From the NCBI RefSeq assembly GCF_038049925.1, contig NZ_CP145809.1, positions 868,001-932,000 on the forward strand: DNA of 64,000 nt, in the 5' to 3' direction. This DNA comes from Georgenia sp. M64 (GTDB lineage Bacteria; Actinomycetota; Actinomycetes; Actinomycetales; Actinomycetaceae). The notes under the pieces are model-generated. The model was not told the origin of the DNA, did not search any database, and worked only from the letters and a program-made list of their open reading frames with translations. Shown piece by piece: positions 41,764-52,213 of this stretch (positions are counted from its first letter, which is position 1; every line of letters begins with the position of its first letter). Position numbers and translations under genes: made by a program.

Positions 41764-42339
41764 GTGCACCTCCCCGAACGGTCCGGCGACCAGGTGCGCA
41801 TCGGCGTCGCCCTGCAGGTCCCGGCCCCCTACGGCACCCTCGTGCAGGCCGTCCGGGCGCGGGTGGGCGACCCCTTCGCCCACGCCATCCCCCCGCACAT
41901 CACGCTGCTGCCGCCGACCGTCGTCGAGCGGGACCACCTGCCCGACGTCGTCGCCCACCTCGCCGCGATCGCGGCGGCGGAGGCCCCGTTCGTCGTCGCC
42001 CTCGAGGGTGCCGGCACGTTCCGGCCCGTCAGCCCGGTGGTCTTCGTCAAGGTGGCCCGCGGCGCCGAGCGGTGCGCCGCGCTGGAGTCCCTCGTCCGCA
42101 GCGGGCCGCTCGCCCAGGAGCTGCGCTTCCCCTACCACCCCCACGTCACGGTGGCCCACGACCTCGACGAGGACACCCTCGACCGGGCGCACCTGCTGGT
42201 GGAGGACTTCGAGGCCACCTACGCCCAGGGCAGCATGCGGCTGTACGAGCACGGCGAGGACGGGGTGTGGCGCACCGTCGCGCGGCTGCCGCTGACGGGC
42301 ACGTCGGTCCACGCGGCCACCGCGGACCGGGTCGGCTGA
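41764..42339 (+). CDS. 2'-5' RNA ligase family (2H phosphoesterase) protein
   Basis: 191 residues. Two HxT motifs, PHITLLPP near residue 40 and HVTVAHDL near 128, give the paired active-site His-Thr of the LigT/2H fold. Related enzymes open cyclic phosphodiesters in RNA or ADP-ribose products; the substrate here is unknown. GTG 41764 is the first start in frame close to the conserved domain, but has no ribosome site of its own and may depend on the 16-codon leader frame that ends two bases earlier. Confidence 0.85.
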   Translation: MHLPERSGDQVRIGVALQVPAPYGTLVQAVRARVGDPFAHAIPPHITLLPPTVVERDHLPDVVAHLAAIAAAEAPFVVALEGAGTFRPVSPVVFVKVARGAERCAALESLVRSGPLAQELRFPYHPHVTVAHDLDEDTLDRAHLLVEDFEATYAQGSMRLYEHGEDGVWRTVARLPLTGTSVHAATADRVG

Positions 42340-42356
42340 CCACGCCCGGGCGCGGC

Positions 42357-42362
42357 TAGGGT
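42357..42362 (+). promoter_or_regulatory. -10 box TAGGGT of the leaderless manC
   Basis: TAGGGT, seven bases, then ATG 42370. Confidence 0.65.
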
Positions 42363-42369
42363 GCCTGCT

Positions 42370-43470
42370 ATGACCGAGCCCGTCCTCCACGCGATCGTGC
42401 CGGCCGGCGGTGCCGGCACCCGGCTGTGGCCCCTGTCCCGGCGTGCGGCACCGAAGTTCCTCCTGGACCTCACCGGTGCCGGCCGCACCCTGCTCCAGCA
42501 GACCCTCGACCGCCTCGCCCCGCTCACCGGCCCGGGCGGCACCGTCGTCGTCACCGGCGCGGTCCACGCCGAGGAGGTGCACCGCCAGCTGCCCGACCTG
42601 CGCGAGGCCGACCTCCTGGCCGAGCCCTCCCCCCGGGACTCCATGGCGGCCATCGGCCTGGCCGCGGCGGTCCTGCTGCGCCGGCACGGCGACGTCGTGG
42701 TGGGCTCGTTCGCTGCCGACCACGTCATCACGGACGGGGCCGCCTTCGTCCGCGCCGTGCGGGAGGCGGCCGACGTCGCCCGCGCCGGCTACCTCGTCAC
42801 CATCGGGATCGAGGCCGACCACCCCTCCACGGCGTTCGGCTACGTCCGCGCCGGGGACCCGGTCGACCTCGGCGGCGCACCGGCGCCCACGGCGCGGGTG
42901 GTGCGCGGTTTCACCGAGAAGCCCGACGCGGCCACCGCCGAGCGCTACCTCGCCACGGGGGAGTACCGGTGGAACGCCGGCATGTTCGTCGTGCGGGCCC
43001 AGGTCCTGCTCGACCACCTCGCCGAGCAGCGCCCCGAGCTGGCCGCCGGTCTGGCCGCGATCGCCGACGCGTGGGACGGCCCGGCCCGGGCCGAGGTCCT
43101 CGGGCGGGTCTGGCCGGGGCTGGAGAAGATCGCGATCGACCACGCCATCGCCGAGCCGGTCGCGGCCCGGGGCGGCGTCGCCGTCGTCCCGGCCGCGATG
43201 GGCTGGGACGACGTCGGCGACTTCGCCTCCCTCGCCTCGATCGTCGCCGGCGACGGCGCGGTGCTCGGTGACCCCGGGCTGGTCATCACGGAGGCCTCGG
43301 ACGGCGCCCTCGTGGTCCCCGCCGGGCGTACCGTCGCGGTCCTGGGCATCCCCGGGGCGGTCGTGGTGGACACCCCGGACGCGTTGCTGGTCACCACCCG
43401 CGAGCACGCCCAGCGGGTCAAGGGCGTCGTCGACCGGCTCACCGCGCAGGGCCGCACCGAGCTCCTCTGA
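42370..43470 (+). CDS. manC: Mannose-1-phosphate guanylyltransferase
   Basis: 366 residues, nucleotidyltransferase fold. Motifs: PAGGAGTRLWPLSRRAAPKFLL (GTP binding), FAADHVI, GFTEKPD and WNAGMFV. Makes GDP-mannose from GTP and mannose 1-phosphate for glycans and envelope lipids. It lacks the isomerase domain of longer bifunctional forms. Leaderless start. A phosphohexomutase gene lies at 59.1 kb. Confidence 0.95.
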   Translation: MTEPVLHAIVPAGGAGTRLWPLSRRAAPKFLLDLTGAGRTLLQQTLDRLAPLTGPGGTVVVTGAVHAEEVHRQLPDLREADLLAEPSPRDSMAAIGLAAAVLLRRHGDVVVGSFAADHVITDGAAFVRAVREAADVARAGYLVTIGIEADHPSTAFGYVRAGDPVDLGGAPAPTARVVRGFTEKPDAATAERYLATGEYRWNAGMFVVRAQVLLDHLAEQRPELAAGLAAIADAWDGPARAEVLGRVWPGLEKIAIDHAIAEPVAARGGVAVVPAAMGWDDVGDFASLASIVAGDGAVLGDPGLVITEASDGALVVPAGRTVAVLGIPGAVVVDTPDALLVTTREHAQRVKGVVDRLTAQGRTELL

Positions 43471-43491
43471 GGCCGTGCGCCGACGCGGCGA

Positions 43492-43497
43492 TAGGGT
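43492..43497 (+). promoter_or_regulatory. -10 box TAGGGT of the leaderless amidohydrolase gene
   Basis: TAGGGT, six bases, then GTG 43504. Confidence 0.6.
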
Positions 43498-43503
43498 CTG
43501 AGC

Positions 43504-44763
43504 GTGCAGACCGCGACCGCCCGCTCCGAGACCGCCCGACGCATCACCGCCGTCGTGGCCGGGCTCGAGGACGAGCTCGTCGCGCTGCGCCGCCGCATCC
43601 ACGCCCACCCCGAGCCGGCGTGGATGGAGCACGAGACGACCGCGCTGGTGGCTGAGCGCCTCCGCGCCGCCGGGCTGGCCCCGCGCCTGTTCGAGGGCAC
43701 CGGCCTCATGGTCAACATCGGGGCGGACCCGCGGGGGCGGGGCCGGCGCCGCATCGCCCTGCGGGCCGACCTCGACGCCCTGCCGCTGCAGGAGACCTCC
43801 GGCCTGCCCTTCGCGTCGGAGAAGGACGGCTTCGCGCATGCCTGCGGCCACGACCTCCACACCGTCGCCCTCCTCGGTGCGGCGCTGACCCTCAAGGCGC
43901 TCGACGACGCCGGCGAGCTTCCGGTGGGGGTGCGGTGCATCTTCCAGCCGGCGGAGGAGGTCCAGCCCGGCGGCGCCGAACGGTCCATGGGGGAGGGCGT
44001 GCTCGACGGGGTGGAGCAGATCTACGCCCTGCACTGCGACCCCAAGCTCGACGTCGGCTTCGTCGGCTCGCGGATCGGACCCATCACCGCCGCGTCGGAC
44101 ACCGTCACCGTCACCGTCCAGGCCGAGGGCGGGCACACCTCCCGCCCGCACCTGACCGGCGACGTCGTCTTCGCGCTCGGCGAGCTCATCACCTCCCTGC
44201 CGGCGGTGCTCGGCCGGCGGATGGACCCGCGGGCGGGGGTCAACCTCACGTGGGGCGCCGTCCACGCCGGCCGGGCGTCCAACGCCATTCCGGCCAGCGG
44301 CACGATCACCGGGACGCTGCGCTGCCTCGACGGCCGGGCGTGGCAGCGGGCCGCCAAGGTCATCCAGGACGCGATCCCGCAGATCCTGGGACCCTACGGC
44401 GTCGAGGTCGACGTCAACTACGTGCGCGGCATCCCGCCCGTGGTGAACGAGGAGCGGGCGGTGCGCACCGTCGACGCGGCCGTCAAGGACATCCTCGGCG
44501 CGGACGCCGTGGTGCTCGCCGAGCAGTCCCTGGGCGGGGAGGACTTCGCCTGGTACCTCACCCGGATCCCCGGCGCGCTCGTGCGGCTCGGCACCCGCAC
44601 GCCGGGCGGACCGTCCTTCGACCTCCACCGGGGCGACATCGTCTTCGACGAACGTGCGCTCGGGCTCGGCGCCCGGGTCCTCGCCCGTGCGGCGGTCCTC
44701 GCCGGCGCCACCGCCGTGGACGAGCCGGAGGGGGTCCCGGCGCGGGTGCACGGGCCGCTCTGA
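43504..44763 (+). CDS. M20 family metallo-amidohydrolase
   Basis: 419 residues. Zinc-site motifs RRIHAHPEPAWMEHET, HACGHDLHTVALLG, FQPAEEVQPGGAE and SLGGEDFAWY are those of the M20D amidohydrolases (AmiB1 group in mycobacteria; IAA-amino acid hydrolases elsewhere). A dimerisation domain sits in the middle (AEGGHTSRPHLTGDV). The natural substrate is unknown. In Mycobacterium amiA1/amiB1 lie near deoD, pmmB, cdd and deoA, all also found in this window. Confidence 0.9.
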   Translation: MQTATARSETARRITAVVAGLEDELVALRRRIHAHPEPAWMEHETTALVAERLRAAGLAPRLFEGTGLMVNIGADPRGRGRRRIALRADLDALPLQETSGLPFASEKDGFAHACGHDLHTVALLGAALTLKALDDAGELPVGVRCIFQPAEEVQPGGAERSMGEGVLDGVEQIYALHCDPKLDVGFVGSRIGPITAASDTVTVTVQAEGGHTSRPHLTGDVVFALGELITSLPAVLGRRMDPRAGVNLTWGAVHAGRASNAIPASGTITGTLRCLDGRAWQRAAKVIQDAIPQILGPYGVEVDVNYVRGIPPVVNEERAVRTVDAAVKDILGADAVVLAEQSLGGEDFAWYLTRIPGALVRLGTRTPGGPSFDLHRGDIVFDERALGLGARVLARAAVLAGATAVDEPEGVPARVHGPL

Positions 44764-44840
44764 GCCCGCCCGGCCCGGCACGGCGCGGGGTCTGTGTCCC
44801 CGGAGTGACCGGCGGAGCACAGATCGGTAACGTTTCGCGG

Positions 44841-44856
44841 CACATCTCACGATGTG
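44841..44856. promoter_or_regulatory. Inverted repeat upstream of the nucleoside ABC operon
   Basis: CACATC (44841-44846) and GATGTG (44851-44856) are a perfect repeat with four bases between, about 26 bases before the -10 box. Candidate operator; regulator unknown. Confidence 0.4.
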
Positions 44857-44881
44857 GCGTGGGACACCCCTTCCCGACGGC

Positions 44882-44887
44882 TAGTCT
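44882..44887 (+). promoter_or_regulatory. -10 box TAGTCT of the BMP lipoprotein gene
   Basis: TAGTCT leaves a leader of about 95 bases before GTG 44988, with AGGAG at 44976-44980. No clear -35 box and no riboswitch recognised in the leader. Confidence 0.5.
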
Positions 44888-44987
44888 CGTGGGCGATACC
44901 CGCCGAGAACGGATCTGGCTGGGCACGCCGACCCTCCAGCGGCACCCGCCCAGCAGGTCCGCGGCATCTCACAGCAGGAGAAGACGC

Positions 44988-46121
44988 GTGAAGAAGAGCA
45001 TCTACGCGACGGCGCTGGCCACCACGGCCGCCCTGGCGCTCGCCGCCTGCGGCGCTGCCCCCGAGGAGGAGACCCCCGCCGGGTCCGAGACCACGGGCGG
45101 CGAGGAGACCACCGAGACCGCCGAGGCCACCGAGGGCGCCGCCGCCGAGGACTACCTCGCCTGCCTGGTCTCCGACCAGGGTGGCTGGGACGACCAGTCC
45201 TTCAACCAGTCCGCCTTCGAGGGCATGGAGATGGCCGTCGAGGAGCTCGGCATCGAGATGGCCGACGCCGAGTCGCAGTCCGACAGCGACTACGGCCCGA
45301 ACGTCGACTCCATGGTCCAGCAGGGCTGCGACCTCACCATCGGTGTCGGCTTCCTCCTCGAGGACCCGGTCCAGGCGGCCGCCGAGGCGAACCCCGACGC
45401 GAACTTCGCGCTCATCGACTCCGCCTTCTCCGGCCCGGACTTCGCCCCCGTCGAGCTCGAGAACGCCAAGCCGATCCTCTTCAACACCGCCGAGGCGTCC
45501 TACCTCGCCGGCTACGTCGCGGCCGGCGTCACCGAGACCGGCACCGTCGCCACCTTCGGCGGCATGCAGATCCCGTCCGTCGCGATCTTCATGGACGGCT
45601 TCGCCGACGGCGTCGCGAAGTACAACGAGGACAACGGCACCGACGTCCAGCTCCTCGGCTGGGACAAGGAGGGCCAGACCGGCTCCTTCTCCGGCGACTT
45701 CGAGAACCAGGCCGCCGGCCAGACCCTCACCGAGCAGTTCATCGCCCAGGGCGCGGACATCATCATGCCCGTCGCCGGCCCGGTCGGCCTGGGTGCCGCC
45801 GCGGCCGCCGAGGCGGCGGACGGCGTGAAGATCATCGGTGTGGACTCCGACTGGTACGAGTCGACCGAGTACGGCGCCATCACCCTGACCTCGGTCGTCA
45901 AGCAGATCGGTCAGGCCGTCTACGACACGGTCGAGCAGTCCTCGACCGGCGGCTTCTCGGCCGAGCCCTACGTCGGCACCCTGGAGAACGAGGGCGTGGG
46001 CCTGGCCCCGTTCCACGACTTCGACGCCGAGGTCCCGCAGGAGCTCAAGGACGCCGTGACGGCCCTGCAGGAGCAGATCATCTCCGGCGAGCTCACGGTG
46101 GAGACGCCCAACGCCCCGTGA
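44988..46121 (+). CDS. BMP-family nucleoside-binding lipoprotein
   Basis: 377 residues. Signal peptide with lipobox LAAC (Cys21), then a Thr/Glu-rich linker and a BMP/PnrA-like periplasmic-binding domain (CLVSDQGGWDDQSFNQSAFEG, ATFGGMQIPSVAIFMDGFADGV, VDSDWYE). Extracellular receptor of the ABC importer encoded downstream. Related PnrA and NupN proteins bind purine nucleosides, and the linked salvage genes cdd, deoA and deoC agree. GTG start after AGGAG. Confidence 0.94.
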   Translation: MKKSIYATALATTAALALAACGAAPEEETPAGSETTGGEETTETAEATEGAAAEDYLACLVSDQGGWDDQSFNQSAFEGMEMAVEELGIEMADAESQSDSDYGPNVDSMVQQGCDLTIGVGFLLEDPVQAAAEANPDANFALIDSAFSGPDFAPVELENAKPILFNTAEASYLAGYVAAGVTETGTVATFGGMQIPSVAIFMDGFADGVAKYNEDNGTDVQLLGWDKEGQTGSFSGDFENQAAGQTLTEQFIAQGADIIMPVAGPVGLGAAAAAEAADGVKIIGVDSDWYESTEYGAITLTSVVKQIGQAVYDTVEQSSTGGFSAEPYVGTLENEGVGLAPFHDFDAEVPQELKDAVTALQEQIISGELTVETPNAP

Positions 46122-46128
46122 CCTGATG

Positions 46129-46172
46129 GACGACTGACGGCCCGGCCCTCGGGGGCCGGGCCGTCAGTCGTC
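46129..46172 (+). terminator. Perfect 20-pair hairpin between receptor and ATPase genes
   Basis: Bases 46129-46148 and 46153-46172 are exact inverted complements around loop TCGG; inner part GGCCCGGCCC/GGGCCGGGCC. It probably ends most transcripts after the receptor gene so the receptor is made in excess, and may protect the receptor mRNA. Confidence 0.8.
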
Positions 46173-46182
46173 ACCAGCGGGT

Positions 46183-46188
46183 AGCGTG
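46183..46188 (+). promoter_or_regulatory. -10-like box TAGCGT after the intergenic hairpin
   Basis: TAGCGT about 70 bases before the ATPase start could restart transcription downstream of the hairpin. Weak evidence. Confidence 0.3.
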
Positions 46189-46256
46189 TCCCTCCCGGCC
46201 GCACCCCCCCACCGCGCGTCCCCTCCCGCGCACCGTGACGGATGGAGTCCTCCGAC

Positions 46257-47833
<1,577 letters not shown>

Positions 47834-47837
<4 letters not shown>

Positions 47838-49144
47838 GCGACCCGGTTCACGACCACCCCCAGCAGCCCGCGCAGCCGGGCGACGTCGTCGCCGAGGGTG
47901 AGCAGAAGCCGGCGCCCGAGGGGGCGCCGGCCGCCGGGGGGACCCGCACGCAGAGCTTCGTCAAGGACCTGCTCTCGGGGTCCTGGCTCGTCTCGCTCCT
48001 GGCCGTCGTCGCCGCCCTCGTCATCGGCGGGGTGCTGATCGCCCTGGCCGACCCGCGCGTCCAGGAGACCGCCGGCTACCTCTTCGCCCGTCCCGGCGAC
48101 TTCGTCGGCGCGGCGTGGGACGCCGTCTACGGCGCCTACCGCGCCATGTTCCGAGGGGCGATCTTCGACTTCGAGGCCACCACGGCGGCCCGGATGTTCC
48201 GGCCCATCACCGAGACGCTCGTCTTCTCGATCCCGCTCATCCTCGCCGGGCTCGGCCTGGCGGTGGGCTTCCGGGCCGGCCTGTTCAACATCGGTGCCCA
48301 GGGCCAGATCATCCTCGGCGCCATCTTCGGCTCGTTCATCGGCTTCACCTTCGACCTGCCCCCCGTGCTCCACGTGACCCTCGCCGTCGTCGGCGCCGCC
48401 CTCGGCGGCGGGCTGTGGGCGGCGATCGCCGGCGTCCTCAAGGCCCGGACCGGGGCCAACGAGGTCATCGTGACGATCATGCTCAACAACATCGCGATCT
48501 ACCTCGTCGCGTACCTGCTCACCACCACGGCGTTCCAGCTGCCCGGCTCGCCCTTCCCGAAGTCCCCGCCCATCCCCACGGACTCGGCGACCTTCCCGCT
48601 GCTGCTGGGTCCCTCGTTCCGCCTCCACGCCGGCTTCCTGCTGGCGATCGCGGCGACCGCCTTCGTCTGGTGGCTCCTCGAGCGCTCCACGCTCGGCTTC
48701 GAGATCCGCGCCGCGGGGGCCAACCCGTCCGCGGCCCGGACCGCGGGCATCTCGGTCAACCGCGTCATCGTCACCACGATGGTCATCTCCGGTGTCCTCG
48801 CCGGCCTCGCCGGCTCCTCGATCGTGCTCGGCACGGAGAAGGCGCTGACCGCCGGGGTGGCGGCGAGCTACGGCTTCGACGCCATCACCGTGGCGCTGCT
48901 GGGCCGCTCCCGCCCGGTGGGGACCTTCGTCGCCGGGCTGCTGTTCGGGGCGCTCAAGGCCGGCGGCTTCCTCATGCAGTCGACCACCGCGACGCCGATC
49001 GACATCATCCTCGTCGTCCAGTCCGTCATCGTCCTGCTCATCGCGGCCCCGCCGCTGGTGCGCGCGATCTTCCGCCTGCCCGCCCCGGGCGCCCGCCCCC
49101 GCCGCCGGCCCGCCCCGGCGGCCGTCAAGGAGGCCGCAGCATGA
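47834..49144 (+). CDS. Nucleoside ABC transporter permease 1
   Basis: 436 residues. A polar N-terminal tail of about 45 residues, then about nine membrane helices with the BPD_transp_2 pattern (GLGLAVGFRAGLFNIGAQGQ, RTGANEVIVTIMLNNIA, GANPSAARTAGI). Couples to the ATPase. GTG start inside the ATPase stop (GTGA). Confidence 0.94.
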
Positions 49145-50427
49145 CCGCCGTCGCCACCGCGCCGGCCGGCGCGCAGCAGCGCACCGTCCTGGCCCCCATC
49201 AGCTGGCGCTGGCCGCTGATCTACGGCGTCCTCGCCCTGGTCGCCCTGGTCTTCTTCACCCTGCTGCCCGAGGGTGGCCGGGAGACCAACTACCAGATCT
49301 CCCGCGGGGGAGACCTGTGGACGATCCCCAACTTCACGGTCCCGCTCACGGCGACGAACCTCGTTCTGTCCGTCGTCATGCTCGCGCTGACCGCCTACGT
49401 GGTCCGGGCGACGGTCGGGCGGCACCGGATCCCCACCTGGGTGCCGATCGTCTTCGGGATCGCGTTCGTCCTGGCGTTCCTCACCTGGGTGGGCGCGGGA
49501 CGGGCGACGGTCATCCCTGTCACCACCCTGCTCTCCGGGGCGCTGGCGCTGTCGGTCCCGCTGGTCTTCGGTGCCCTCTCCGGGGTGGTGTGCGAGCGCT
49601 CGGGCATCGTCAACATCGCCATCGAGGGTCAGCTCCTCGCCGGCGCCTTCCTCGGGGCCGTCGTCGCCTCCCTCACCTCCAGCGCCTACCTCGGCCTGGT
49701 CGCCGCGCCGCTGGCGGGCGCCGCCGTCGGGGCGATCCTGGCGTTCTTCGCAGTGAGGTACTGGGTCGACCAGATCATCGTGGGTGTGGTCCTCAACGTC
49801 CTCGTCATCGGCCTGACGAGCTTCCTGTTCTCCACGGTGCTCACCGAGAACAAGGCCACCTGGAACGCCGCGCAGCGCCTGCCCACCCTGCCCGTCCCGC
49901 TGCTCAGCGAGATCCCGGTGATCGGGCCGGTGCTCTTCCGCCAGACCCTGCTGGTCTACCTCATGTACGCGGCGGTCATCGTCCTCCAGGTCTTCATCTT
50001 CCGCAGCCGGTGGGGCCTGCGGATGCGCTCGGTGGGCGAGCACCCCAAGGCGGCCGACACCGTCGGGATCAAGGTCAACCGCACGCGCGTGCTCAACACG
50101 ATCCTCGGTGGCGCGATCGCCGGGCTCGGCGGGGCCTTCTTCACGGTCGGCTCGGGCCTGGCCTTCGGCAAGGAGATGTCCGCCGGCCAGGGCTTCATCG
50201 CCCTCGCCGCGATGATCCTCGGCCGCTGGAACCCGGTCGGTGCGGTGGCCGCCGCGCTGCTCTTCGGCTTCTCCAAGAACCTGGGGAACGTCCTGTCCAC
50301 CATCGGCTCCAACGTGCCGTCGGAGTTCCTCCTCATGCTGCCCTACGCGGTGACGATCTTCGCCGTCGCGGGCCTCGTGGGACGCGTGCGCGCCCCGGCC
50401 GCCGAGAACATCCCCTACATCAAGTGA
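49141..50427 (+). CDS. Nucleoside ABC transporter permease 2
   Basis: 428 residues. Second BPD_transp_2 permease with about ten helices (VVCERSGIVNIAIEGQLLAG, RYWVDQIIVGVVLNVLVIG, GEHPKAADTVGIKV). Pairs with permease 1 to form the channel. ATG overlaps the previous stop (ATGA). Confidence 0.94.
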   Translation: MTAVATAPAGAQQRTVLAPISWRWPLIYGVLALVALVFFTLLPEGGRETNYQISRGGDLWTIPNFTVPLTATNLVLSVVMLALTAYVVRATVGRHRIPTWVPIVFGIAFVLAFLTWVGAGRATVIPVTTLLSGALALSVPLVFGALSGVVCERSGIVNIAIEGQLLAGAFLGAVVASLTSSAYLGLVAAPLAGAAVGAILAFFAVRYWVDQIIVGVVLNVLVIGLTSFLFSTVLTENKATWNAAQRLPTLPVPLLSEIPVIGPVLFRQTLLVYLMYAAVIVLQVFIFRSRWGLRMRSVGEHPKAADTVGIKVNRTRVLNTILGGAIAGLGGAFFTVGSGLAFGKEMSAGQGFIALAAMILGRWNPVGAVAAALLFGFSKNLGNVLSTIGSNVPSEFLLMLPYAVTIFAVAGLVGRVRAPAAENIPYIK

Positions 50428-50840
50428 GCGGGGCGGGCATGGGCGTGGACGAGGGAACCTGGGAGTCGCTGCGTGAGCTGGCGCGCGAGGCCATGGACCG
50501 CGCGTACGCGCCGTACTCCGGGTTCCCGGTGGGCGCCGCGGCGCTTGTCGACGACGGCCGGACCGTCTCGGGCTGCAACGTCGAGAACGCCGGCTACGGG
50601 GTGACCCTGTGCGCCGAGTGCGGGCTCGTCTCCGACCTCGTGCGCACCGGCGGGGGGAGACTGGTGGCCTTCACGTGTGTCGGGGGGCAGGGCCGGCCCC
50701 TCGCGCCGTGCGGGCGGTGCCGCCAGCTGCTGTGGGAGCACGGCGGCCCCGACCTCCTCGTCGAGCTGCCCGGCGGGATCCGGCCGATGTCCGAGGTGCT
50801 GCCCGAGGCCTTCGGGCCCGAGGACCTGCGCACACCATGA
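50424..50840 (+). CDS. cdd: Cytidine deaminase
   Basis: 138 residues. Zinc-site motifs GCNVENAGYGVTLCAECG (Cys, with the catalytic Glu in CAE) and PCGRCRQLL (two Cys) of the homotetrameric class; substrate motif YAPYSGFPVGAAAL. Deaminates cytidine and deoxycytidine taken up by the transporter. GTG 50424 overlaps the permease stop (GTGA), as at other junctions here; ATG 50439 would make it five residues shorter. Confidence 0.95.
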   Translation: MSGAGMGVDEGTWESLRELAREAMDRAYAPYSGFPVGAAALVDDGRTVSGCNVENAGYGVTLCAECGLVSDLVRTGGGRLVAFTCVGGQGRPLAPCGRCRQLLWEHGGPDLLVELPGGIRPMSEVLPEAFGPEDLRTP

Positions 50841-50871
50841 GCGAGGACGCCGCCCACCCGGCGGCGCCCGC

Positions 50872-50909
50872 CCCACCCGCCGGCGCCCGCCCCACCCGCC
50901 GGCGCCCGA
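50872..50909. repeat. 19-bp tandem repeat, two copies, before deoA
   Basis: CCCACCCGCCGGCGCCCG at 50872-50889 recurs at 50891-50908 (period 19). It lies between the cdd stop and the deoA ribosome site and separates two possible deoA starts. Confidence 0.6.
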
Positions 50910-50923
50910 CGAAGGAGAGACCC

Positions 50924-52213
50924 ATGACCGAAGCCTTCGACGCCGTCGACGTCATCCGCGCCAAGCGTGACGGCGCCCGCCTCAGCCCGGCCCAGATCGA
51001 CTGGGTCATCGACGCCTACACCCGTGGGGTCGTGGCCGACGAGCAGATGAGCGCCCTGGCCATGGCGATCTTCCTCAACGGCATGGAGCGCGCCGAGATC
51101 TCCCGCTGGACCGAGGCGATGATCCGCTCGGGGGAGCGGATGGACTTCTCCGGCCTCGACCGACCCACCGCGGACAAGCACTCCACCGGCGGGGTGGGGG
51201 ACAAGATCACGCTGCCGCTGGCTCCGCTCGTGGCCGTCTTCGGCGTCGCGGTGCCGCAGCTGTCCGGGCGCGGCCTCGGCCACACCGGCGGCACCCTGGA
51301 CAAGCTCGAGGCGATCCCCGGCTGGCGCGCGAGCCTGAGCAACGAGGAGATCCTCGCCCAGCTCGGCGATGTCGGCGCCGTCATCTGCGCCGCGGGCTCC
51401 GGCCTGGCGCCGGCCGACAAGAAGCTCTACGCCCTGCGCGACACCACCGCCACCGTCGAGTCGATCCCGCTGATCGCCTCGTCGATCATGAGCAAGAAGA
51501 TCGCCGAGGGGACCGGCTCGCTGGTCCTGGACGTCAAGGTCGGCACCGGGGCGTTCATGAAGGACCGCCACCGTGCCGGTGAGCTCGCCCAGACCATGGT
51601 CGAGCTCGGCACCGACGCCGGGGTCCGCACCGTCGCCCTGCTCACCGACATGTCCACCCCGCTCGGGCTCACGGTCGGCAACGCGCTGGAGGTCCGCGAG
51701 TCGGTGGAGGTGCTCGCCGGCGGGGGCCCCGCCGACGTCGTCGAGCTCACCGTCGCCCTGGCCCGGGAGATGCTCGACGCCGCCGGGCGCCGCGACGCCG
51801 ACCCCGCCGCGGCCCTGGCCGACGGCCGGGCGATGGACGTGTGGCGCCGCATGATCGCCGCGCAGGACGGCGACCCCGACGCAGCCCTGCCCGTGGCCCG
51901 GCACACCGAGCAGGTCCTCGCCGACCGCGACGGCGTGGTCACCGTGCTCGACGCTTACACCGTCGGCGTCGCCTCGTGGCGCCTCGGCGCCGGACGCGCC
52001 CGCAAGGAGGACCCGGTCCAGGCCGGCGCCGGCATCGAGCTGCACGCCAAGCCGGGTGACCGGGTCCGCGCCGGGCAGCCGCTCATGACGCTGCACACCG
52101 ACACCCCCGAGCGCTTCGCCCGCGCGCAGGAGGCGCTCGAGGGCGGCGTCACCGTCTCCGCCCAGGAGTCCCCGCGCCCGCACGGCATCGTCCTGGGGCG
52201 GGTGGCCGGCTGA
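50924..52213 (+). CDS. deoA: Thymidine phosphorylase
   Basis: 429 residues. Pyrimidine-nucleoside phosphorylase fold: VIRAKRDGARLSPAQIDWVI, the phosphate-binding DKHSTGGVGDK, LSGRGLGHTGGTLDKLE and SIMSKKIAEGT. Splits thymidine or deoxyuridine to the base and deoxyribose 1-phosphate. ATG 50924 is chosen because of GAAGGAGAG at 50911-50919 and normal family length; ATG 50837, overlapping the cdd stop, would add 29 low-complexity residues. Confidence 0.95.
   Translation: MTEAFDAVDVIRAKRDGARLSPAQIDWVIDAYTRGVVADEQMSALAMAIFLNGMERAEISRWTEAMIRSGERMDFSGLDRPTADKHSTGGVGDKITLPLAPLVAVFGVAVPQLSGRGLGHTGGTLDKLEAIPGWRASLSNEEILAQLGDVGAVICAAGSGLAPADKKLYALRDTTATVESIPLIASSIMSKKIAEGTGSLVLDVKVGTGAFMKDRHRAGELAQTMVELGTDAGVRTVALLTDMSTPLGLTVGNALEVRESVEVLAGGGPADVVELTVALAREMLDAAGRRDADPAAALADGRAMDVWRRMIAAQDGDPDAALPVARHTEQVLADRDGVVTVLDAYTVGVASWRLGAGRARKEDPVQAGAGIELHAKPGDRVRAGQPLMTLHTDTPERFARAQEALEGGVTVSAQESPRPHGIVLGRVAG

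Noticed and set aside
44888-44987. Purine riboswitch in the leader of the nucleoside receptor gene
   Set aside because: No purine, preQ1 or guanidine aptamer core could be recognised in the 95-base leader.
50837-50923. Longer DeoA start overlapping cdd
   Set aside because: The added residues are a translation of a 19-bp tandem repeat, and a much better ribosome site precedes ATG 50924.
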